A stretch of 64,000 bases of DNA, from positions 5,779,001-5,843,000 of the forward strand of contig NZ_CP059732.1 in NCBI RefSeq assembly GCF_014117325.1, in the 5' to 3' direction. This DNA comes from Spirosoma foliorum (GTDB lineage Bacteria; Bacteroidota; Bacteroidia; Cytophagales; Spirosomataceae). The translations under genes were made by a program, and so were the position numbers. The notes beneath the pieces were generated by a model. It was not told the DNA's origin, did not search any database, and saw only the letters and a program-made list of their open reading frames with translations. Positions 44,885 through 51,314 of this stretch are shown in pieces (position 1 is the stretch's first letter; the number at the start of each line of letters is the position of its first letter).

Positions 44885-45043
44885 TTATTTCTTTTCTCCT
44901 ATTTCGGTATGCCAGCCTAATTTAGTTACTCCTTCTTTTTTGGCTTGACGTGTCATCTGGCTTTTCTGCGTGCGATACCCCAAAAGCAGACGAATCTGAA
45001 ACCATGCATTTCTGCACCATTGTTTTAGTTGAATCCATTTCAT
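44885..45043 (-). CDS. Possible 52-residue basic protein
   Basis: A leftward frame from ATG 45043 to TAA 44885 encodes a strongly basic peptide (MKWIQLKQWCRNAWFQIRLL, then GYRTQKSQMTRQAKKEG). It fills most of a 351-bp gap with no other gene, and its N-terminal half could form an amphipathic helix. A TATCTTTC string about 20 nt upstream is a near match to the -7 consensus. I do not recognise a family. Confidence 0.4.
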   Translation of the reverse strand: MKWIQLKQWCRNAWFQIRLLLGYRTQKSQMTRQAKKEGVTKLGWHTEIGEKK

Positions 45044-45203
45044 AAGCCGACGGTCCAATTTTAGGATGAAAGATAAACTCTTACAGAACTGTTACATAGG
45101 TAGCATGGCTGTCGCAATAGTATTTTTATTAACCTCGATATGACAAATAAAATTGTGAAGCCAATTTAAGGAGTATCACAATTCGCATTTAAATCGAAAT
45201 AGA

Positions 45204-45401
45204 ATGGATCGTATTGAACTTATTGACCTAATTAAGTCAATCATAGATGCAGAAGGCACAGATCAGGAAATTGAGCAGAAGATCTATAAATTAAAGCAAA
45301 ACATATTAGACCCTCAAGTCACTAATTATATATTTTACGATGATTTGACCCCAGAGCAGATAGTTGATAAGGCATTAAAGTATAATTCAATTCATCTGTA
45401 G
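45204..45401 (+). CDS. Colicin/pyocin immunity-like small protein
   Basis: 65 residues from ATG 45204. The layout ELIDLIKSIIDAEGTDQEIE ... PQVTNYIFYDDLTPEQIVDKALKYNS follows the pattern of the four-helix DNase-colicin/pyocin immunity family (ELI.L...I..A......, then hP..(S/T)(D/N).IFYP...LTPEEIVDKAL.Y). Such proteins bind and block a cognate nuclease toxin. No toxin gene is visible, so it may be an orphan immunity gene protecting against neighbours. The local sequence is more AT-rich than the flanking genes. The family call comes from pattern recall, not a search. Confidence 0.6.
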   Translation: MDRIELIDLIKSIIDAEGTDQEIEQKIYKLKQNILDPQVTNYIFYDDLTPEQIVDKALKYNSIHL

Positions 45402-45499
45402 GCATTATTTAATTTTATACTCGTTCAATTTTACAATAGCTACTGGGCTCTATAATAAATTACCATTGTTTTCGACCAGCAATGTATTGACAACGCCAG

Positions 45500-45528
45500 T
45501 TGACACAAAACTGCTTTCCCTATTTTCG
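45500..45528 (+). promoter_or_regulatory. Candidate promoter for the membrane protein gene
   Basis: TTG at 45500-45502, 18-nt spacer, then TATTTTCG at 45521-45528 (seven of eight matches to TAnnTTTG), 32 nt before the ATG at 45560. This suggests the membrane protein is transcribed apart from the immunity-like gene. Confidence 0.4.
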
Positions 45529-45559
45529 AACGCTCTAAATTAGACTAAAAAATCTATCC

Positions 45560-46003
45560 ATGAGCTTCTTAGAATGGTTTCTTGAACCAACTAATCCAGG
45601 TCCAGTTGGTAAGATAGAGGTAAATGCCCCTGAACCGGATGACGATGAACCTCCCAAGAAATGGTGGGTTTGGTTGACGATTGCGATAGGGCTGATTTTG
45701 GTGGGAATTAGCCTTTACTGGGTATTTTACAATTTACTTTATGCAGGAGCAAAGCCCGTGCTTATCAAGCTGTGCTGTTTAGCGCTTTATGTGTTGATAA
45801 GCCAATCTCTCACGGTTACACCTGACTATTCTAACATAGGGTGGTTAGGGGGGCTGGTAGATAATCCCTTTCGTATTTCGGACGATTACAATAGATGGCT
45901 CATATATATACAAGCCATTTTAGTGCCCGGAAAGCTGATAGCCTACAGCCTCGTGATGAGTTGGCTGATAGGCCAATATCTCTATAAAAAGCTTAAAAAG
46001 TAG
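45560..46003 (+). CDS. Hypothetical membrane protein
   Basis: 147 residues. An acidic, Pro-rich cytosolic N-terminus (NAPEPDDDEPPKK) is followed by about three membrane segments: VWLTIAIGLILVGISLYWVFY (about 37-57), VLIKLCCLALYVLI (about 68-81) and ILVPGKLIAYSLVMSWLIG (about 119-137), with a basic C-terminus YKKLKK. I do not recognise a family. It lies next to the immunity-like gene in a locally AT-rich block and converges on the LytTR gene with only 6 nt between stops and no hairpin. Confidence 0.65.
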   Translation: MSFLEWFLEPTNPGPVGKIEVNAPEPDDDEPPKKWWVWLTIAIGLILVGISLYWVFYNLLYAGAKPVLIKLCCLALYVLISQSLTVTPDYSNIGWLGGLVDNPFRISDDYNRWLIYIQAILVPGKLIAYSLVMSWLIGQYLYKKLKK

Positions 46004-46009
46004 CCCGCC

Positions 46010-46762
46010 TTAATTTAAAGGGGATTTCTTTGTCCGGACGACCCTAAGTTTGTTCATCAACTCTTTCCGACTGGCGACCGGAATTGGAATAGCCGATTCG
46101 TGGTTAACCAGGTACAGGTGATTAGCCTCCAGCCGTTCCAAATAATTAAGGTTGATCAGCAATGATCGTGACAAACGATGAAAATTGGGCGTTGGAAAGT
46201 ATTGAGCCAAATGGCTCAGATTCATACTGATATGGTAGTTTTTTTTATTTGCCAGAAAAATCTTCACGTACGATCCATCGGCTTCGATATAAAGCACATC
46301 ATTGGGGTCAATTTTCTCATGCCCTTTATCGACGGGAAAATACAAATAGTCGGATACCGGAGCAGAGCTTGTTTTTGCCAACGTAAATTGGAAATAGTTG
46401 TAGGCTAACTCAACCTGCATTTTCAATTCATCATGCCGAAATGGTTTTAATAAATAAGCAACGGGTAATGTTTCTTTCGCCGACTGAAATGTTTCAGGCT
46501 CCGAGTTGGCCGTCAGGTACATAATCGGCATATGATGAATCTCCAGGAGCTTCTTGGCCGTTTCAATACCATCTGCCGAAGAGCCTTCCAGGTGAATATC
46601 GATGAGTGCCAGATCGGGCGGATGGTTCCTCACGGCCTTTACAGCATCCTGAAAGGTACGGGCAGTTGTTGTGACAATATGTCCAGCTTCTTGTAGTGTT
46701 TCCTGAAGATCCATCGCCGTAATGATTTCATCTTCAACTATCAGAATTTTTAGTGGCTTCAT
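46010..46762 (-). CDS. LytTR family response regulator
   Basis: 250 residues. Receiver domain about 1-120 with acidic pocket EDE (10-12), phosphoacceptor Asp55 in LIDIHLEG, Thr in MYLTANSE and Lys in YLLKPF. LytTR DNA-binding domain about 145-245 (IDPNDVLYIEADGSYVKIF ... FHRLSRSLLINLNYL). It should bind direct repeats in target promoters after phosphorylation. The gene follows the kinase by 3 nt on the same strand, so the two form an operon and a two-component system. Confidence 0.93.
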   Translation of the reverse strand: MKPLKILIVEDEIITAMDLQETLQEAGHIVTTTARTFQDAVKAVRNHPPDLALIDIHLEGSSADGIETAKKLLEIHHMPIMYLTANSEPETFQSAKETLPVAYLLKPFRHDELKMQVELAYNYFQFTLAKTSSAPVSDYLYFPVDKGHEKIDPNDVLYIEADGSYVKIFLANKKNYHISMNLSHLAQYFPTPNFHRLSRSLLINLNYLERLEANHLYLVNHESAIPIPVASRKELMNKLRVVRTKKSPLN

Positions 46763-46765
46763 ATC

Positions 46766-48496
46766 TCACACGTTGAATTCCATTGCAAACAATACGCCTG
46801 ACTTACCCTCTTCTGTATCGTCCCGAAACTGACACGTCCCATCCAATTGATCGACTTGGGATTGAATAAGTTGCATCCCGAATGAGCCACTTTTGACAGT
46901 TTTTGCAGTTGGTAAACCTGGCCCGTTATCGGTAACAACAAGTTCTATTTTTTTACCAGTCCGATAGCAGCTAATGGCCAGTTCCGGCGCATTGTTGTCA
47001 GGAAAAGCATATTTACAGGCGTTTGTTATTAACTCATTCACAATTAACCCCAAAGGCACGGCCTTATTCGCCGACAAAATGATTTTTTCAATCTCAAATC
47101 GAGTGGTAATGGTCGGATAACCATACGCCTTCAGCACCCCTCTCACGACTTCCTGGATAAAATCCTGCAAATCGACTTCGGCCAATTTACCTCCGTCGTA
47201 TAGTCGCTGATGAAGGATAGCCATCGATTGTACCCGAAGGCGGCTTTCTTCCACAGCTTTCTTAGCGATTGGGTCGGTAAGCCGCTTCGACTGTAGACTT
47301 AGTAAACTCGCCACCACTTGTAAATTGTTTTTAACCCGGTGGTTTTGTTCTTTAACCAGTTCTGCATTCCGGTGGCTCATTCGCTGATTTTTGCGATACA
47401 ATCGAAAAAAAACGGCGCTCATTCCTATAGCAATCACCAACAAGGCAAATGTTCCTCGGGTAAAAAGTTGTTGTAAACGCAGGTTTTGCGCAGTTAAGTC
47501 AATTTCCTTTTTCTGCGCCTTAAGAATCGTTTCTTTCTTCTCCGTTTCGTATTCTACATTCAACCGACGAATAGCGCCATCACTGTCTGCCAGCAGTTGG
47601 TTTCTCTGTAATCTATTCAACTCACTCAAGTGATCAAATGCCTTTCGCCATTGGCCAGTTGCATTAAAGTAAAGAACGTAGGTACTCTCCAGAAGAATAC
47701 GAACATCGTAGTCATTTAACTTTTTACGTTCATACAAATTTTCGGCATCAGTCAATAACTGCCCCGCCAGATTGTATTGCTTCGACTGTACATAGGCCTC
47801 AGCCAAATGCACCATTGTTTTTACTCTAATGCCGCCTTTGTCTTTTAGCGTAAAAATATGGAGCGCTCTTTTGAAATAAGGGATTGCCTGTGGGTCATTA
47901 ACTCTGGAAAATAAAGACCCTAAATGCACACTCGATTCGGCAATTCCTTCCGTATCGTTTAGTTTATAGCACAAATTCAGTCCTTTTTGGTAACAGGCAA
48001 TTATCCGGCGATATTCTGCCTCATGACCTTTACGCTGACCATTCCAGATACTTTCGTAGACCATACCTAGACCGCCATACGCACGAACCAACGCTTTATC
48101 TGATCGGATGCGCTGGGCTACTTGCAGGCAATGATTAGCATAGTTCAAGGCATCTTTATAGCGTTGATAGCGACGCTCATTTTCGCTTAACCAATAATAG
48201 AGTCGACTCAATTCGTATGAATCGCCCCGAGGCTCCTGTATTCGTAACGATTTCAGAAAATAAGCTTGCGATGTTCTATAATTTCCAGAAAGCCCATACA
48301 TTTTTCCATACAAAAACCAGGCTTCCGCCAGCAATAAGGTATCATGATCGCTGATGGCTTTCTGGTGAATTTCTTTGGCGTACGCCAATCGATTGGAGTC
48401 TATTGGAAAATAGGTTAGCGCCTGCCCATTGGTTACTGTCAGCCCCAACAGTGTAACTAAACCAGTCACGTAAAGCGCGAAACGGAGCATTGACAT
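46766..48496 (-). CDS. Sensor histidine kinase with TPR sensor region (HisKA_2/HWE type)
   Basis: 576 residues. Signal peptide (YVTGLVTLLGLTVTNGQA), then a periplasmic TPR-like helical region (about 35-290), a coiled coil (about 310-340), a membrane segment GTFALLVIAIGMSAVFF (about 350) and a cytosolic kinase core. The phosphoacceptor His lies in EQNHRVKNNLQVVASLLSLQ, the HisKA_2 pattern. The ATPase domain has the N box GLIVNELITNACKYAF and the G box DNGPGLP. This architecture is common in Bacteroidota for LytTR partners. The signal sensed is unknown. The start M-S-M offers two ATGs 6 nt apart. Confidence 0.93.
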   Translation of the reverse strand: MSMLRFALYVTGLVTLLGLTVTNGQALTYFPIDSNRLAYAKEIHQKAISDHDTLLLAEAWFLYGKMYGLSGNYRTSQAYFLKSLRIQEPRGDSYELSRLYYWLSENERRYQRYKDALNYANHCLQVAQRIRSDKALVRAYGGLGMVYESIWNGQRKGHEAEYRRIIACYQKGLNLCYKLNDTEGIAESSVHLGSLFSRVNDPQAIPYFKRALHIFTLKDKGGIRVKTMVHLAEAYVQSKQYNLAGQLLTDAENLYERKKLNDYDVRILLESTYVLYFNATGQWRKAFDHLSELNRLQRNQLLADSDGAIRRLNVEYETEKKETILKAQKKEIDLTAQNLRLQQLFTRGTFALLVIAIGMSAVFFRLYRKNQRMSHRNAELVKEQNHRVKNNLQVVASLLSLQSKRLTDPIAKKAVEESRLRVQSMAILHQRLYDGGKLAEVDLQDFIQEVVRGVLKAYGYPTITTRFEIEKIILSANKAVPLGLIVNELITNACKYAFPDNNAPELAISCYRTGKKIELVVTDNGPGLPTAKTVKSGSFGMQLIQSQVDQLDGTCQFRDDTEEGKSGVLFAMEFNV

Positions 48497-48860
48497 GCAG
48501 TTTTAATCGAAGGCGTGGTTAATGAATAGAAGTAGCATCAAATTTACTAAAACATGCACAAAGCTCCTTCAGTATTTTTTCTACAAAAAAGATAGAGTAC
48601 TTGACAAGAAAAAGCGCGCCTTTGGTAAAGTTACCGTTGCAAATAGCTGATAAATAAGGGAAGTTTGAAAGATTGTACGTTAGAATAAACTCATTGTGTT
48701 AAGTAAATCTACTACGCTCAGTGGCCTGTATCAGTCGTATTGAATTAGCTAATCCATAGCTAGCCCTGGCAGTAGATCTGGCTTTCCGCTTCTATCCACA
48801 CAAACTTAGTCCTATTGTTCAACTTTACTTTGCATAAAATTTGGTCAAAATTTACGTCAA
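48497..48860. promoter_or_regulatory. 364-bp gap with the kinase promoter region
   Basis: A perfect TAnnTTTG -7 match (TAAATTTG on the minus strand, 48539-48546) lies about 43 nt before the kinase ATG; the -33 region is weak. The rest, 48547-48860, shows no supported gene or hairpin. A 42-codon rightward frame at 48522 overlaps this promoter and is probably chance. Confidence 0.45.
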
Positions 48861-49364
48861 TCAGTAAGCAGGAGCTTGCACAGCTGCAGTAGAAACGATG
48901 ATCTCATCGCCTACTCGTATCGTTCCTCCCCGAATCACTTTTGCGGTTAGCCCGCCATGACCACGCATGGCATTGTAGCCCCCTGGACCTAGGGCCGTTT
49001 CCATTTTGGAACAGGGGTGGCATTGGCCCGTAACGTCAAGAATTGTATCGCCAATCTGAAGTCGATGGTCTTTTAGGGCTAATAGATTTAGCCCCGATAC
49101 AACTATGTTCCGACGGAGTAAGCCCGGATCGAGTTCATCCCGGCCTGAAAGAGAAGCTATAACGGGTAGGTGCTCAGCTTGAATGAGGGTCACATGGCGA
49201 TTTCCACTGCGCCCGCTATAATGATCGCCGAGAATCCCTTTTGTTTCGGAAAGGCTGATTCCATCGACCATAAGCATCGGCTCCCGACGTTCGGGCCGAA
49301 TGCCAATCCACTCCACCCGACCGGGTCGAGGAAATACGTTGAATAAATCTTTGATGTTGTCCAC
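48861..49364 (-). CDS. MOSC-domain protein (molybdenum-cofactor sulfurase C-terminal type)
   Basis: 167 residues from GTG 49364, which is the first possible start after an in-frame stop 6 nt upstream. MOSC features: VEWIGIRPERREPM, GILGDHYSGRSGNRHVTLIQAEHL, LDPGLLRRNIVVSGLNLLAL and the conserved Cys in VTGQCHPCSKME, then RGHGGLTAKVI. MOSC proteins carry or transfer sulfur or handle molybdenum cofactor; the YiiM-like group reduces N-hydroxylated bases. The start codon directly abuts a 25-bp inverted repeat, so there is no ordinary leader between repeat and start. Confidence 0.88.
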   Translation of the reverse strand: MDNIKDLFNVFPRPGRVEWIGIRPERREPMLMVDGISLSETKGILGDHYSGRSGNRHVTLIQAEHLPVIASLSGRDELDPGLLRRNIVVSGLNLLALKDHRLQIGDTILDVTGQCHPCSKMETALGPGGYNAMRGHGGLTAKVIRGGTIRVGDEIIVSTAAVQAPAY

Positions 49365-49468
49365 TTGTCAGAACCAGGATTTATATGATCTAACTGATGA
49401 GTTATGATTTTGTCTACTGAAACTAATCATAGCAATCAATCAAATCATATAAATCCTGGTTCTGACAA
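49365..49468. repeat. 25-bp perfect inverted repeat abutting the MOSC start codon
   Basis: The arms 49365-49389 and 49444-49468 pair perfectly around a 54-nt spacer and fill almost the whole gap between the phosphoesterase stop (49474) and the MOSC GTG. The TTGTCAGAACCAGGATTTAT motif of the arms is, from memory, a common dispersed palindrome in Bacteroidota and some other phyla. Confidence 0.85.
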
Positions 49469-49473
49469 CGCGG

Positions 49474-50394
49474 TCAGACGTAATTCACGTAGGAGTTCAC
49501 CACCGACCCGTCGTCAAATAAATCGACAAGCGCATAACCCGCTGCTGTGTGGTGGTATTTGCCGAACCACCAGGCTCCACTAACGGCCCCATTGCAGTAA
49601 TAAGAGACTCCGTTATAATCAACCCGATCAGTTAAATGAATGTGGCCACTGAGAGCGGCTTTTACGTTAGGGTAACGATGGAATAAATCAGTAAGGCGAA
49701 CGGTATCGCTATGCATCCACCGGGCTGGTACACTCCAGTTTTCGTCGGCAAACCGTTTTCCGTCAAAGAACACGCAGGCTGCCAGAATTGGCACGTGGGA
49801 GACAATCAGAATTGGTGTTCCGACAGGGGTATTTTTTAGATCGGTTTCCAGCCAGTTAAATTGCTCATCGTCCAGATGGGCCGTGTACCAACTCCCGTCG
49901 GCTTTGGGCTGAACACTGTCTAAAACAACAATGTGCCAGCCATTTTGGTCGAGGCTATAATAGCGCTTCGTCATGGCCAACTCATCCATTGCCCATTGGC
50001 GCCCTTCTTCGAAACAGATTTTAGTCTCCTGACGACACCAGATGTCGTGGTTACCCACGCAACTCAACAGAGGCAATGCATTCTCACTTCTGAGAACATC
50101 CTGATAGAGCTTCCACTGCCGACTAACGCTGTCTTTCCCCCGTCCGTGGGCTTCCATAATAGCATCGCCCCCGTTGATAATCAGATCAGGTCTATCGGCC
50201 AATCCCTGCACATGGTGCAAACATTTTTCGAAGCCTTTGGCCGCTCCTACTAACGGTTGCATATGCACATCGGTGAGGTGTGCAATCCGTAAAACCCGTT
50301 TTTTGGGGAGTGAAGCTGCCTGAACGGCACTGTGATTAAACGATAGGGCTGCAAGACCCATCCCCATTTGCCTGACTATATCCCGGCGATTCAT
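49474..50394 (-). CDS. Calcineurin-like metallophosphoesterase with Tat-type signal
   Basis: 306 residues from ATG 50394. The N-terminus MNRRDIVRQMGMGLAAL resembles a twin-arginine signal. Metal-binding motifs in order: HLTDVHMQP, NGGDAIME, VGNHDIW, VSHVPIL and SGHIHLTD. The family includes secreted purple acid phosphatases and 3',5'-cAMP phosphodiesterases; the substrate is unknown. It is exported and probably periplasmic. It lies upstream of the MOSC gene on the same strand, separated by the inverted repeat. Confidence 0.9.
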   Translation of the reverse strand: MNRRDIVRQMGMGLAALSFNHSAVQAASLPKKRVLRIAHLTDVHMQPLVGAAKGFEKCLHHVQGLADRPDLIINGGDAIMEAHGRGKDSVSRQWKLYQDVLRSENALPLLSCVGNHDIWCRQETKICFEEGRQWAMDELAMTKRYYSLDQNGWHIVVLDSVQPKADGSWYTAHLDDEQFNWLETDLKNTPVGTPILIVSHVPILAACVFFDGKRFADENWSVPARWMHSDTVRLTDLFHRYPNVKAALSGHIHLTDRVDYNGVSYYCNGAVSGAWWFGKYHHTAAGYALVDLFDDGSVVNSYVNYV

Positions 50395-50513
50395 GCAAGC
50401 CTACATTGGTTTGCGCAAAGTACGGGCTCGCCTATGACTTACTGATTATCTGCACTTTATGGTTTTGTTAGGAAATTGAGACATAGGGAAAGAATTTGTT
50501 TACATGTGATACC

Positions 50514-50585
50514 TGTAGCCTGGACGTCCACGTCCGGGTGTATAGATTTACTTTTTCATACCCGGACGTGGACGTCCAGGCTACA
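50514..50585. repeat. REP doublet (left of the RAYT gene)
   Basis: Two copies of TAGCCTGGACGTCCACGTCC-containing 26-bp arms face each other (50514-50539 and 50560-50585), perfectly complementary with a 20-nt loop. Each arm also contains the small palindrome GGACGTCC. This is the arrangement of REP sequences forming a REPIN. It begins 9 nt after the RAYT stop. Confidence 0.88.
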
Positions 50586-50593
50586 ACCTTCAT

Positions 50594-51217
50594 CTATATC
50601 CCATCAGCAAGATAGCTATGCGGCCATTTCTCCCAATCGTCAACGAATCCAGCTTTCACGGGGTTATTCAAGATATAAGCTACAATTCGCTTAAATTCTT
50701 CATGATTCCTTACAACGTGATCATAACTTTCTGCTTGCCAAAAAGATTGGCCCGTTCGGCCAAGTAGTTCGTTGGCATGGCGAGCAGAATAGCCTTTTAA
50801 GGATTTTAGTGTTTGATGAAACGGTCGATTAGTCTCTCGAATTGACACAAGCAAATGTACATGGTTCGACATAATACAGTAGGCTTGTAAATCATAATCA
50901 ATCGCATGACGAGAGTGAATTCCTTTTTTAATGATATCCGCAATTGATGGGACTTTCAGCCAATGCGGCCCCTCATGAGCGGTATCCAAATAGTTATCAA
51001 AGGCAGCAAAATACCGTTTACTCTCGTCAAGTCTGGCTTTGGCTGTAGCCGTACTATCCATGCTACTAGCACCAATTTGTCTAAGGGCAATTTGTTTCTC
51101 TTCTTGTAAACGTAATAATACTGCTGCTGGAATTGAACCAGCCAGCCGATAAGTAATAAAAACACATTCACCGGGGGGCAATATATGCGGCAACGTGCGC
51201 TGGTAATGTGTTTGCAT
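50594..51217 (-). CDS. REP-associated tyrosine transposase (RAYT, Y1/HUH superfamily)
   Basis: 207 residues from ATG 51217. The metal-binding HUH motif is in CIMSNHVHLLV (His119, His121). Downstream are the RAYT marks SFWQAESYDHVVR (Tyr165) and AYILNNPVKAGF (Tyr181); one of these tyrosines is the nucleophile. REP sequences flank the gene on both sides. RAYTs cut single-stranded DNA at REP hairpins and are thought to spread them through the genome, but they are usually single-copy and vertically inherited. No other genes belong to the unit. Confidence 0.92.
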   Translation of the reverse strand: MQTHYQRTLPHILPPGECVFITYRLAGSIPAAVLLRLQEEKQIALRQIGASSMDSTATAKARLDESKRYFAAFDNYLDTAHEGPHWLKVPSIADIIKKGIHSRHAIDYDLQAYCIMSNHVHLLVSIRETNRPFHQTLKSLKGYSARHANELLGRTGQSFWQAESYDHVVRNHEEFKRIVAYILNNPVKAGFVDDWEKWPHSYLADGI

Positions 51218-51229
51218 AATTCGTAGTCT

Positions 51230-51314
51230 GGTGATACGGCACTCCGGCGTCCACGTCCGGGTGTTATATCTGTTTTTTCATACCCGGACGTGGACGTCCA
51301 GGCTACGTGATCAC
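51230..51314. repeat. REP doublet (right of the RAYT gene), partly degenerate
   Basis: A perfect 15-bp core (51248-51262 and 51282-51296, CGTCCACGTCCGGGT) is extended by imperfect pairing to about 51230 and 51314. The right arm matches the left-hand REP closely (GGACGTCCAGGCTACG), while the left arm has changed. The right end overlaps the stop codon of the DUF5686 gene (51311). Confidence 0.82.

Noticed and set aside
48522..48650. A 42-codon basic frame upstream of the kinase gene
   Set aside because: It lies across the kinase promoter region on the opposite strand, has no recognisable signal and a composition that looks like chance.
49365..49468. Invertible promoter flanked by inverted repeats
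   Set aside because: The spacer is only 54 nt, no recombinase gene is near, and the sequence resembles dispersed palindromes; inversion is possible but unsupported.
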